DNA from: Hyperoplus lanceolatus | Taxonomy: Eukaryota; Chordata; Actinopteri; Uranoscopiformes; Ammodytidae | Direction of reading: 5' to 3' | Assembly: GCA_026929865.2 (NCBI GenBank) | Contig: CM049416.1 | Span: 12,849,501-12,913,500, forward strand | Length of the DNA stretch: 64,000 nt | Shown here: positions 1 through 12,432 of the stretch, in pieces | Position numbering within the stretch: position 1 is the stretch's first letter | Layout: every line of letters begins with the position of its first letter | Translations under genes and position numbers: made by a program | The notes under the pieces: generated by a model | What the model was told of the DNA's origin: nothing | Database searches by the model: none | The model's input: the letters and a program-made list of their open reading frames with translations, nothing else

Positions 1-1832
1 TCTGTGTGGTGATGGGGATGAGAGTCCTAAGGGCTCTACAGAGAGGGAGAGAGAGAGATAGGGAGACAAACAGGAAGAGGGTGAGGGACACAAACCGTGA
101 AAACAAGACATTGAGAAAATTGTCCATTTAATTGCGGTGCGTGCGACTGTGTTATTCGGTGATGGAGCTGAAAAACAGGGATAAACAAAAGGCTCTTTGT
201 ATAAATGGCTACAGCGAAAAATACAGCAGAGTTGTGAAGTGTGAGAGACATGTTGCAGGCTGCGGTTTGATCCATTTGGCTGCAACATGGATAGGAGGAA
301 AAGAATGTTCATTTATCTCCAGTAATTTATTTCTGTTTGGATCTGGACTCTTTAAATACTTGAATATTCTTGATCGTTTGCCATATCTGGTGCTTCAGGG
401 TGATTGGGTGCTCAGTCACACACAGCGTGAAGGTCAGCTTACAGTATGTGCCCCTCATACGCAGCTCTGTGGATGGGCAGCTGACAGGCGTAGCTGGCAA
501 CATTGGCGTTGGCTCCGTGCTCCAGGAGCAGCTCGATACAGTCCAGGTTTCCAGATCCGGCTGCGTCATACAGGACTGGGTCTCCATTGTGTGCCCGGGC
601 GTTCACATCACCACCTAGTGGAGGCACAGGGAGAATACACCAACGTCAGATGAGTGAGAGAAATTGTTGTGAGTGTGTGTGGTATTACTCAAAATACAAG
701 CATGTCAAATGAGAAGCATCATCACACTGTATTACCATGCTGTATGAGTATATCCAAAGCGTCAGTGTTGCCATATTCAGCTGCGATCCCAAGTGGAGTC
801 ACCCCTTGACCGTCTCTGGTATTGACTTTTGCTCCGTGACGAATCAGCAGCATCAGAATGGCTGGACAACCCACCTAGTACAGTAGATAGGCAGCAATGA
901 CAAAAGGAAAGATGGTCGTGAATAAGGGAGAAGAAAATAAAACAAAATCGGATTTTAACGATTCTAACCAATAACAATGCTTTGCTGTTCACCTTTGCAG
1001 CTTCATGTGTGGCCGTCCACTTAGTGAGACACACCTGCTCCACAAAGGCCCCACCCATGACGAGGGCTAAAACCATGTCGTATGATCTCTGTCTCACTGC
1101 TACATGTAGGAAACACAAGGCGTTATGTTAAAGAGACACACTTTTATTAGGCTAAGGATTAAAAAGTTATTGGTGTTTTAACAGGTCTACAGCCATATGT
1201 GTTGTGGCACAATGGCAATGCTAACATGCCAGGTTATAGTAGTAGTGTTATTAACCACGTTTACCGTCTTAGATTAGCATTAGCATGCTGAGAATTAACA
1301 CTAAAGCAAATCTAAAAATACATTTAAAAAAGTAAGTGTGATTGCACAATTTGATCAGTAAGTAACAGATAAAATAATCTACATTAGCAGAGAATATGGC
1401 CTAAACTAAGCAAAAACACATGACAAATCCTAAAGCTTGTTTTATTTATGAATTATAATAGCCAATCCGTAGTGTATTAACAACAATATAATAACATTGT
1501 TTGCACAATAATCATTTTCTATTACACAATGTTATGATCCTGCCTGGGCCCCTGCCTCTGGTGTTGTTTTTTTCCCCTTTGCCCTTGTCTGTGTCTGGTT
1601 TAATTGCAGGGTTGGAGTCAGGTGTGTTGGAATCAGGCACCAGCATTCACAGCTGCCATCAATCACCAATCAACTGCTTTTCATAAACCCTGCCCAACCT
1701 TCCAGATACTGCCAGATTGTAGACTTTGCTCACACAGTCAGTATCTAGTCAGTCGCTTCCCTGTTTGCAGCTTTGCCTGCTTTGCCAACTTCCTTAACTC
1801 CTGTTTCCTATGCCACAGCTCTCCCAGCCTGA

Positions 1833-1877
<45 letters not shown>

Positions 1878-3308
1878 ATTCTCTCTCTCTGACCTTCCTC
1901 CCTGCCTGCCTGCTCTCGCTTCGCTCCCTGGACTTTCTCCGCTACCCCCCCTCCTTTTATTGGGATATACTGTTGTTAAGGGATGAGTGAGTGATCCAGT
2001 GACTATGAGTTGCCTGCGTTCTGTGTTGGTGTTCATTGTGCGTTCTACCAATCATCAGTGGAGACTCGTTGCTGCTGTTGGCGCTGTGCGGTGAAGCTCC
2101 GTGCTGCATCAGTAAGTTGACGTTGTCCACCAGACCGGCCTCCGCTGCCAGAGTCAGTGGTGTGTCCCCTTCCTCTGTCTGCTCCTCCAAGGTCAGCTCT
2201 GTGGATGCTGCAAAAAAAAAACACCATCAAAGTACGTTCACATTGGAAATATACACACTCTAGCCTCCCTCAGGTATTCTAACTTGTCGGTCAATTTGCC
2301 AGATTCTCCATGCTTTTTTCTTTTAAAGGTGTTACAAGGAATTTTTAAGGATTTCTGAAACCGTCTTATTTTTCCTCTGATGATCATAAAAGACATGGAA
2401 AAGCAAACGAAACCATGAGTGGAAAGAATGCTATTTTTATATATTTTTTCGTAATGCCTTTGTCATGGCTATACGCTCACCAAGGAACCACAGCTGGCTT
2501 AGGAGAAACACTACCACTTTTGTCCAAAGGGGGTGCTAGAATTTACACAAACTGAAAGTTCCTAGGAGCACCTTTTAATCTCATTGGACTGTTTGCTCTG
2601 AGCTCTCACCCTGCAGCACCACTTGCAGGATCTGTCGGCGTGGCTGCGCAGCCGCCGCGTGCAGAGGCAGCCGGCCCCTGCTGTCGCTCTCACCGAAGGC
2701 AGACGCACCACACGACACATACATATGCATACACGTATACACATCACCTGTGGAGACACACAATCAGAGAGACCCATAGGGTGACACACAGGGAAACCAA
2801 TAGTCATGGGGTGATTACAATGAGCTCACAGTGTGTGTGTGTGTGTGTGTGTGTGTGCGCAATTATACCCTCACAAATTGGAGGTAGTTCTGCCTGACAT
2901 TTTTCTTGTTTTCTTGAATAGGATTACTCTAACACCACATATACATTGTCTTGTGCTGAAACAGTTCAATGGGAAGCTTACCCTTGTGAATGGCTTCCAT
3001 TATCTTTGTGAAGTCTTCACTGTTTGTTTCATTCCTAATGAGCCAAAGGAGAATACTGGGTCAAATGTTACTCTATAAACACAATAGATTCAAATGATTT
3101 AATTCAGGATTTCCTGTGAACTCAGAATCTTACTTTCCATAGGTAGTCCCACCCATAACTGTTATGGAAAAACATTTTTGGACATGTGGACTCTCTCCTC
3201 CTACCTGTTGGTTATTGAACATGGCAGCTTGTTAGCATCTTGAATGCTCTCTCGAATGGCACAGTCAAGAAGTTCCTCATGTTTACTTTCCTGCTCAAGG
3301 TCATCCAT
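1..3308 (-). CDS. asb15: asb15, ankyrin repeat and SOCS box protein 15 (5' part, truncated by window edge)
   Basis: ASB15 is a substrate-recognition subunit of Cullin5/Elongin B-C ubiquitin ligases: ankyrin repeats bind substrate and a C-terminal SOCS box (outside this window) binds the ligase. Coding exons on the minus strand, 5' to 3': 3308-3205, 3034-2982, 2747-2610, 2207-2049, 1099-993, 874-736, 614-443 and 35-1 (partial). All have GT/AG borders and compatible phases. The start [14 protein letters not shown] is followed by an [10 protein letters not shown] segment like the N-terminal helix of mammalian ASB15. Ankyrin repeats then appear, e.g. [42 protein letters not shown] and [11 protein letters not shown]. 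An acceptor just before the ATG (3311) implies an untranslated upstream exon. It diverges from kit ligand, with about 1.2 kb between start codons. The repeat order fits ASB15 better than ASB14. The remaining ankyrin repeats and the SOCS box are missing only because of the window edge. Confidence 0.88.
1833..1876. repeat. (CCAG)n microsatellite in asb15 intron
   Basis: About eleven tandem CCAG units. It lies within a longer unannotated intronic stretch (about 1530-1985) that is pyrimidine-rich and reads like part of an interspersed repeat. No coding exon was seen between 1100 and 2048. Confidence 0.9.
2337..2574. mobile_element. TTAA-flanked MITE (family 1) in asb15 intron
   Basis: A 238-bp element bounded on both sides by TTAA, with ends reading AGGTG... 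and ...CACCTT. It shares its interior (TCTGATGATCATAAA, ACCACAGCTGGC, CTGAAAGTTCCT) with copies at 6977-7222 (opposite orientation) and 50962-51199. It has no coding capacity. The TTAA target fits piggyBac- or Kolobok-type transposases, but the family was not identified. It lies about 35 bp from an asb15 exon. Confidence 0.75.
2831..2858. repeat. (GT)n microsatellite
   Basis: About fourteen uninterrupted GT units in the asb15 intron between exons 2982-3034 and 2610-2747. Confidence 0.95.
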
Positions 3309-4479
3309 TTCTGTATCAGGGAGACAACAATGGGATTGCATGCGTTTTGCACTAAAAATCAAGGCAATGGATGACACCACAAAGTTGTATTGGATGTTAG
3401 TCCGTCTCACCTGTTATTTCAATATGTTCCTGTGTGCCTCTGCATGCAAGCCCATGTGTTTTTGTTTTTGCAGGGTCCTAAAGTGTCGGGGCTATATTTA
3501 GATTTGACCTGCTTTCGACGGACTGACTCGGAGTATGCCTGTCACATTCTCACTTCCCATATTTACTACAAATGAGGACATTTTGTCAGATCTAACCAAA
3601 ACACGTTACACACAAATACGTATCCAAAATACTTTTATTCATGTCACATATCCACATTGCAAACAACAGTTATCTCAAAGGTTAGCCATAAATAATCAGA
3701 ATTTTTTTCTGGAATCTTCTCCTTTGTGACTGGTATTGATTCAATATTCAAAATCAATGAAAGATAAGGGCTTTTACAGGGACTTCCTCAATCCGTATTA
3801 AGAGGCCTACCATACTTATTTTATTTATTTATTTATTTATTATTTATTATTATTTATTACTACTATATGCAACTGTACATTCCTGCTTCACATTAACACA
3901 CACCCTCAAGCACTTCAGAAACAATGCAGGTGTATTTCAGAAAGATGGCCAAAACTTATAGACTTATATAATACATATAAATGTATATATAATTTGATTG
4001 TAATTGTAAAACTTGATACACGAATAAATCAAAGATCAGAATGGAAGATATCAGCTACCCATAGTAAAAGGCCCAAACCTTTTAACATTAACACATTTCT
4101 ACTTGTCATTTTATTTTCATTCTATGATAAACAGCTCAGGGAATAACCATCTAAGCTAAAACATATTCCCTCGAGAGAACGAACAAGCGCCCACTCTCTC
4201 CTGATGAACAAGTTGATATGTGGGAGTTTTATGGAAAAAGTCTCAGACGGCATCGGCGTGTGACACAGTGACTCAGCCTGTAGGCGGCCTCTCTCCACCA
4301 CGTCAAAAGACTCCAACACCAATCTGTCTGGAGTGAATGCAGTCTGCCAGCCCCATCCTCAAGTTTCACTACACGCTCTGGCATCAAACGCACACTGAGC
4401 TCAGTCTTCTTCTCTTTTTTTAACAGAAAACACTTCATTTCATGCATTGGATTCCAGCAACCACGGATATTTGCTCCAT

Positions 4480-7400
4480 ATGAGGAAAAAAGTAAGTAGA
4501 ATTTTTTTTTCTTTTTTTTTTAACACAGATAGTGGGTCTAATTGCGTGTTATGCAAGTGCATCGACTTATATAGGCTACTGTTGCAGGTATATCCCACAG
4601 CTTAATTCTTACTTGAATTTAGCGTTTTGAATAGCGAAATATTTGTATCTAGAGTAAGAATCTTTTCTTTTATTGTTACATTCTTGGTGCCTTTTCAGCT
4701 TTATTCCTGCAATGATTTACAATTGTATACTATCTTCAAAATGACAAAGGATCTGAATGTGTTTGCACAGTAAATTGTTAAGTAAAATGATCACCTATCA
4801 CCTATTCATTATCAGTCGTTCATTTTTCAATAGTATTTTTTAATTGTAAGTATAAGCATAAATACTACAATTAAATAATATTCCTGGAGTTTATTTTTTT
4901 TAAATGTAAGTTTACGCAACAGAAATAAATTCATTTTAGAGTTGCACTATTGTAAGAGACCTCTAAACACATTAAGAGGTATCTTAATGTGTTAGAGGGC
5001 TGCACTAATTGCATGTTCTGCATCATATACTGCTGCTGTTGCACCCTTTTAAAAGGGGGGGGGGGGTGGAGGGGGGTGGCTAAAGTGATGGGACATGTTT
5101 GCATTCACTCAATATATTGAACGAGAAATCAGTACATGCTCTCCCAGGACTGCACATTCGCTTCATTTTGCCGCTAAAAGAACATTTTAAGTGAATGGTA
5201 ATTGCGTTGAAGCAAACACATTCCTATCCTGTCTCATGGGCAACTTTGAAGTCTGTCAGTTCATTATATAATAGCTTATAGTGTGCATTTCAAATCTTGA
5301 CATCTTAAAGTATAATTACTTCGGTGCATTTGGTCCTTACTGGTAAATGAGGAAGTGTTTATTTTCTTTGTGCTAAAAGGGATCATTTAGATTTTGGATT
5401 TGGGTTGTAGCTTACTCTTTTTTGCCCATTTCTTTTCAATTCATATGAGGAAAAATTAAAATACCATTCCCACTCCAGGGTGATGTCCTCAATTTGCTAG
5501 TTTTGTCTCTAAAAGTCCAAACCCCAAATATATTCAATTTGCTGTCTCATATGGCAAAGCATATATAGCATATAACATAATATATTCACATTTGAGAAGC
5601 AGATACTGTATATCTATTTTACAAAACATGATATCCACCATTTGGGTAAGGTGACGTCAGACCAACGTGACATCTAATTGCAACTAATGTAGAAAAAATT
5701 GATTATTTTGGGACGATGTCACTTAAGTAAAGCATTAAACTATAAATTGGATCCCCTGTTTCATAAATATATAATGCTCATTTTCTGCAAAGGAATATAT
5801 AACATGTCATTGCCGCGTGCATTATGCTTGTGTGTACATGCTTTCAAGGTTTTGTTTGCTGAAATGTTTCTCTTATGTGTCTGCTTTAAAACTATGCTTT
5901 AGGAAATATTTTTATTTAGCAGCATGCTGTAGGGTAATGCATCAGGCACACCACTCCTGCCTGATATCAGAAAATGGGGGTGGGAAGAGTAGAGGAGTTT
6001 GCTTCCTATACAGAAATACATTGATAGTAAAATTGATCAAGGGTTAGGGCGCTTTGGGTGTCAAACTGGTTCCAGGTGTTAACACGTAACTGGATTTATA
6101 TAAAAGGGCTTATATACAAAAAATAAACCTTCCTCTGAAAAATAGCAGCTAAACACTTCTTTTGTGACTCTTCATTGCCATACAGTGATTAGTACAGATC
6201 ATTAGATTTAATTTCATATAATAACACAGGATGTCGTTTGTATATGTTTTGTCCTCCAGATCTTGAAAGCACCTTGTCTCCTCTTGAGTCTGTTCACAAG
6301 TTTGGATCTCTGCTCTGGAAAATTTGGGACACCGATAACTGATGATGTGAGCAAGCTGGCGTTATTGGTGAGATGAATTTGAGCTGCCATAGGTTTGATA
6401 TATACAGTATATCACACTCATATATCCCATTCATATTTGTATTTTGTGTGTATGCTCTCTTAAGACATTGTCCCACTATGCAACTTTTTAGACCTTGTAT
6501 CACTAATAGTATGTCGCACCAATCTTTCTCTTCCGTCGTCTCCAATGTAGAAGCAGAACATCCCCTCTGATTATGAAATTCCTGTTAGTTACATTCCCAA
6601 AGAAGTGGTACGTATGAAGACGCCTAAGCAGAAAAAATATGAAACAGATGATGGATTTAATACTAAACAGAAGTTGCTATTTTTACTTCTGTAATCTGCA
6701 TCTACAGGCTGGCACGTGCTGGGTGGTGTTAAACATCTATCCGTTGGAGCAGAGTCTTCGGAAGCTTGCCAGCATGTTTGGTGCCATTTCCTCCAACAAA
6801 GAAAATATAATTGTCTTCATCGCCATGCTGAAGAGTTTACGTTTTACCTTTGATCATGAGGAACTGGTAAATCAGAAAGTGCTAGCTCTATAGCCAAACT
6901 TACTGTATATTTGACTACTGAATTAATGTGTATATGTTTCTTTGAAGAGATATCGCTGTCTTTTAATTTTACTTAAAGGTGCTGTGAGAAACTTTCAGTT
7001 TGTGTTCATTCTGGCACCCCCTTTGGACAAAAGCAGTATATTTCTTTTTACCACGCCATCTGTAGTTCCTGGTTGAGCGTATCCATGACAAATGCATTAG
7101 GAAAAACTATATAAAAATAGCTTTATTTGCACTGATGGTCTCGTTTGCTGTTACATGTAATTTATGATCATCAGAGGAAGAATTAGACCGTTTCAGAAAT
7201 ATTTAAAATCCTCGTGGCACCTTCAAAAAATAAATTTGTAAAGTCAATTGTACATATGTTCATCACAACATGCTTTGGCTAGGCTATATTTGGGACATTT
7301 AAAGGCTGTTTTGCACATTTGATTGCATAATTGAGTTATTTCAGGATCGCTTGTTATTGACTGATCCCCCAGGAAACAGCGATGCAAGTCTTCCAGTGTC

Positions 7401-9280
7401 ACTACCGGGAAGGGGGCCTAGTGTCTGGCCTTTACTTTGACTACATTAGAGACCTCTTACAAACTGCCTCTCAAGGAACATCCGGCTTCTCGTGCAAGCC
7501 GCCACCTTGCCTTAAGCCACAACCAACACCAGGTAGGCTACTACACCATTCATTTGCATTTACAATGTTTTCCTTTTTTAATTGGATGCTTTCCAAAGCA
7601 TAGACTAAGGCGGGTTAGTAGCCTATTAGTGGGCAGATATTGATTTGGGGTCAATAACATACAAGCTAGGGGGCAGGAATCAGATACGTAGACCTTGACA
7701 GAGTACCCAATTCAGGTAATTAAAGGAATCATATGACTGTAAAAGCTGCATTAAACGCAAGTCGCAAGCTGCTTGTACTTGTAAAATCCAGCTAAGTAAG
7801 TTGTTATGCCACTTGAAATATCAAAAGTGAACCAAACATGAGCATTTTTGAGCAAACGGATCCAATTTGGAATCCTGTCAGTAAGATTGAATCCCACCAG
7901 TATCCAAAAGTTCAATAAAATAAACATTAAGAGGATCGGCCTTTACCACTATCAGATGTCTATGGGTGTAACTGTAGTCAGGAACGATGCCCAATGATAT
8001 TTCCTTCTCGCAGAGGGTCAGGACGAGGGTCGTGGATACAGCTGGTCCAAGAGGACTCCCATGCTGCTGGCTCTCATCCCCTTTGCAGCTTGCGTTGTGA
8101 TCATAGTTTGGCTGGTAAGTACTCAATGGGGATTAACTAATATTTGGTGAAACATGAAAATATATTTTTTTTTAAATAGAGATTCCCAATACAGAGACAT
8201 TGTACGGTCATACATTTGGTGTTTCCTTAGCTTTTCAATTAGCACCATTATCCCTTCAAAGATTTTTAATGCATCCAATACTATGTTTTATGACCTAATA
8301 ACTGCAAACATACCCATTCCAGATAATTGCATACTTTGTGTTTAGTGCTAATTAGTGCTTACACACTAAACTAAAATGAGAAATGTGTTAAAACATCTGC
8401 ACATTAGCATCGTCATTACGAGCTTGTTGGCCAAAAGCTCTGATTGAAAAGCATCAGTGGAAAAGACAACTTTGCCTATACTTACCTGCCATTATAAAAG
8501 CTTTTTTGCTTCTTTACCGAGTGTGTCGGAACACAGTTATCAGATTATCAGCGCAGATAGTTGTATGTGTGTATAGGAGGTCAATCATTCACAAACCCAA
8601 CAGGCATGAATAGTTTCTATACCACGGTGAGTGCATGTCTCTTCCGTCTCTGCCATAATGGAAAATTCAGCTTGGAGCCACTTCTCAATTAGATATTAAG
8701 AGAGGATGATATCTTAGCTACAGATTATATTGACTGCATATAACCTACTTATAGTGCTTCTTTTGCTTTTTTGTAATATTATGGGAAAACTAAGAGCCCG
8801 GATCTCAAATAAAAATCCACGGTAATGGGTTTTCCATCAACTACACTAACTCTTGTGTTTTTCGGTCTTTGTGGCTTTGTCTAATACATGATAATGTGCC
8901 TTTGCCTTCATTTCCGTGATCACTTCCAGGAGGTCAATTCCTGCAAAGTTAACAACGATTCATCAAATATTCAGTAGTACTTTGAGGCCCCTCGTTATTA
9001 CCATATGTTATCATGTTCACTTTGGAGATTTATTATCTCTATAGAAAACAGGATAAAATAAAATTGTTCAGGCACTGAGTGTAATTTTTTTCTATCTTTT
9101 GTTTTTTATTTATAGGTCAAGTCTGGAAGGCGTATACCAGCAATCAACAGTGAAAATAGTCCGATTGCACCCTCTGACTCCATCCCCAGTGTGTCTGTCT
9201 CCATCCCACTCGAAGCGCTCACCCACGCTGCTGACGCTCAGCCAGTGGGGGATGTGATCCCCGAACATGAGAGTGGATGA
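4480..9280 (+). CDS. kitlg: kit ligand (stem cell factor)
   Basis: Membrane-anchored cytokine that activates the Kit receptor tyrosine kinase in pigment, germ and blood cell lineages. Coding exons: 4480-4491, 6260-6367, 6551-6607, 6708-6866, 7373-7532, 8014-8114, 9116-9280, giving 253 residues. The tiny first exon (MRKK, then GTAAGT) matches the mammalian layout, where exon 1 also encodes only a few basic residues. Exon 2 supplies the signal peptide and GKFGTPITDDVSKL. The next exons give SDYEIPVSYIPKEV and AGTCWVVLN, typical of the family. The four cysteines expected for the two SCF disulfides are present (LDLC, GTCW, FQC, FSC). The transmembrane helix is TPMLLALIPFAACVVIIVWL (exon 6), followed by a short cytoplasmic tail. 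Teleosts keep two copies (kitlga, kitlgb); I cannot say which this is. No exon matching the mammalian cleavage-site exon 6 was seen in the 7533-8013 intron. Confidence 0.9.
6977..7222. mobile_element. TTAA-type MITE (family 1), inverted copy in kitlg intron 4
   Basis: Sequence starting AGGTGCTGTGAGAAAC just after TTAA is the reverse complement of the elements at 2337-2574 and 50962-51199, including GATGATCATAAATTACATG read on the other strand. The right-hand target site has decayed to TCAA. No coding content. Confidence 0.7.
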
Positions 9281-11627
9281 TGCATTATTGTGCATTTGAA
9301 ATCAGGACGACGGTGTAACTCACATTCTGCAGGTTGTTCCGTTGTTTGCTAGGGGAACCTGGCAGATAAACGAGGTGGTGGTCTGACACTCCTGCTCTGC
9401 TTTCACTCATCTTGAGTGTTGTGGACCTGAGCTACCAGAGAAACTCACCCGTGTGCAGAAAACGCAGGTGTATCACCAAAATTCCCCACTGCACTTCTAG
9501 CACTTGACCACCCAAAGAGGTTTTTTTGGGGAAACATAGGAAGAACTCTTTACACAATGGCTGGTTACTTGCCAAAATGGCTGGTGAAGTACATTAATAG
9601 TATTTTTGTTGGCCAATGTTTAACAGCATTTAGGTGGCATTGATTTTTTTTCTTCTTTTTTTCTCTGAACTGTTCAGGGTGTATTCAGGGTGTTGTTGTG
9701 CTCCAGTCTTGAGCTGCCATAAAAAGGATCACTGGAGCACTCGTAACAAAATTATATAACACTGTTTGGGAGACGTTTTCATTCTGAAATGGGACCCTTG
9801 TTGTACATTTGTTGGCTGTATCGTGGAGGTTACGGAGGCTGTAGAGTCAACACAACAGTCGATACACTGACTCAAAGCCTGCTCATGTATTCTCACTGAC
9901 TTCTACTGAAATGTGTTAGCCATGCAGAGAAGTGCGTTCCCATCAATGCATCAGAAGTAAAAATCTGGTTGAAGGAGCTGCATTTGATTTCCAGCATTAT
10001 GTTGTTGACATTAATCTGATCTGTTATCTGTCACAAAGTGTCAACCAAACTAGTCACAAACAATACTGTGAGCAGCTCAACAACACACTGTTCTGTGTAT
10101 CAAAGATCTGACCAGATGGCCGATAGCCATCGCCAGGGGCCCTTTGAATCCAGCCATTGTATTTCGAAGCTGTTGCCCGGTGATCTATAGCTGCTGCTGC
10201 TCGGTCACAGCGAGTCTGTTTGAGTTTTTAATGCCTTACTCACTGAGTCAATCATGTTCAGTCATGAGAACATGACTCCCCGAGTGTGAGCGCTCTTGTA
10301 CCGTTTATGTGTCAGAGAGAGTGAGCGAGAGACAGGACTAACTGAGCGAGGGAAAGTGAGGGAGATAGGGATAGATAGATGGACGGACGGATGAGCTCAG
10401 TGAGAAGCATAAGGAGAGCTTGTTCTCATCACAAAAGAATTGGCCGACGGCTAGAGGAAATACCAGTTACAAACACGACTGATGTCGGCAAAATCCCTAT
10501 GAATCAACAGGCAAAGAATCCTTTCAGACCGCAGGCTACGTAGCCTCATCTACAACAGATTGTTAGCATTTCAGTAACAGTGCTCTGTATTCTAATGATT
10601 TACTTCAAAAGCACATGGATAAAATCTGAAAAGATATAACTTTATTTAAAAGTCTTCCTGTTATGGACAAGGTTTTGTTATCTTTCTTGTGACTGATTAA
10701 TGCATTTTTTTGTACGTATTCTGTGAAAATGTGAGATATTTAAGTTATTTTGTCACTAAATCAACCAGTTACTAAATGTAATTAACTTTTTCTACAATGA
10801 CAAATGACAAGTAAACCAATTGAAGTCATGAATGTACAGGGGGTAGACAAACTACTGGAAACTTTATGTAAACATATTATAGTTGTGTGACTAAATCATA
10901 TTTGCAAAATGTGCTATACCTTAGGTGGTCTAGCTGGATGCCTATAGCTGTATTTTTCATCCCCCGATGCGTGTATTTTGCATATCCGTGTCATTGTCTT
11001 TGTTGTTGTGATTTCCAACACTCTTATGCCATACAGTTTGTTTGACTGAACCTGTCCTTTAAGTCTGGTTAATTGTCATGCAAATGGACACCATAACCCA
11101 CATTTGTAGTCTGACAGTGTTTACAAGTGTTCTTTTTTGAAATGTTGACATTATTTTGTCTATAACCTGCAAATGGCCTATGAGAGCCAGTCTTGTTGTA
11201 TGTAGCATATATTCTGAGTTATATTGTCAGCAATGTAAAAATGTATGTTGATACATAGCCTAGAGTAAAAGTGCACAACTTGCCTAAGATAACTTAACAT
11301 GGGCGACAAGGGGCTTGGTTTTTGAAGTGACTTACCCATAAGGATCTCAGAAAAGAGATTAGGCTATAATAATTTAGTACATTATCAGTTCATCCACTCA
11401 GGCTTTCTCGACCTTGGATGTCATTCTACAGACACAAGTCCAGTGACCGGGGTTTTGAAGATGTGTATTGCCATGGTTATGGATTGCACAAAGAATAGGC
11501 TAATAGGATTCATACAATGTTTTGATTATTAAAATTTTAATAAATTGCACTTGTGGTTTTAATGCAATGAAACACTCTTTTATGGACATTTGATTGGGTT
11601 AGGGGCCTACTATTTGTCTTTGGTAAA

Positions 11628-11629
<2 letters not shown>
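9281..11629 (+). other. kitlg 3' untranslated and intergenic sequence
   Basis: No open frame with protein-like composition or splice structure was found. The part next to the kitlg stop is probably 3' UTR, but I could not place its end. Confidence 0.5.

Positions 11630-11697
<68 letters not shown>
11630..11697. repeat. (TA)n microsatellite
   Basis: About 33 uninterrupted TA units. The poly-(Tyr-Ile) open frames across it on both strands are artefacts. Confidence 0.97.
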
Positions 11698-11701
<4 letters not shown>

Positions 11702-11826
11702 TATTAATAGATAAAGCATGCTTTTTTCCCCACCAAAATGTAATTGTTCAAAATATTTATAAATTCAGCCATAACAATAACCAATTGCGTTTCCGTGTTT
11801 TTCACATCAACTTCTTAATAGGCCAC

Positions 11827-12236
11827 AGGTTGCGTTCCGAATCGCATACTTTCTACTATATAGTATGTAGAAAAAAGATTTAGGATGTCCCGATTCTTGT
11901 GGCCAGATTTAGGATGGTTAGAAGTACCCGGATGTCCTACTTCATGCGGCCAAGATTGTTAGCGTTGAAAAGTGAATCCTATTTGGGCGATTCTGACCCA
12001 CAATCCAGTGCGCACGTGAAGTGACGTAACATCGACGAAGCCTCCATATGAAAACAAACGGGGATGCGACGGATATAAAAGCAAGAGGCAAGATCAAGGC
12101 GCAATGTAATGATGACATAAGAGAGTAAAGTATGTCCCAATAGTATGCCTACTGCATCCTAACTAGATTCTTTTTATCGTCGGATGTAGTACGTAGAATA
12201 GAAAAAAGAAAGAGTATGCGATTCGGAACGCAACCT
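11827..12236. mobile_element. MITE with 24-bp perfect terminal inverted repeats upstream of the TIN2-like/zinc finger gene
   Basis: A 410-bp element. The left end begins AGGTTGCGTTCCGAATCGC and the right end is its exact reverse complement over 24 bases. Subterminal regions are also similar (TAGTATGTAGAAAAAAG against GTAGAATAGAAAAAAGAAAG). No transposase is encoded and no convincing target-site duplication was seen, so the superfamily is open. Its right end is about 200 bp before the start codon at 12433. Confidence 0.85.
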
Positions 12237-12432
12237 AACTGTGCTCTTGTTGTGTACATTAACATCCGCCGGAAACACTCAGACTTTTGTTTTGGAAAGC
12301 GCTCCTTAGCCGTCGCCATTATTCTTCCTGGCTTGACGGCCGGTAGAAAGACGGCTAAATACTTTAAAACATTATATTTCGGGGTGAGGTGCAACATTGT
12401 TGGGGTGTCCTTGCAGTTCGCTTGGTTAGCGC

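Noticed and set aside
1604..1990. 128-codon frame with SQPA repeats
   Set aside because: Translation of the (CCAG)n tract inside an asb15 intron.
11537..11883. Open frames on both strands over the (TA)n tract
   Set aside because: Poly-(Tyr-Ile) translation of a microsatellite.
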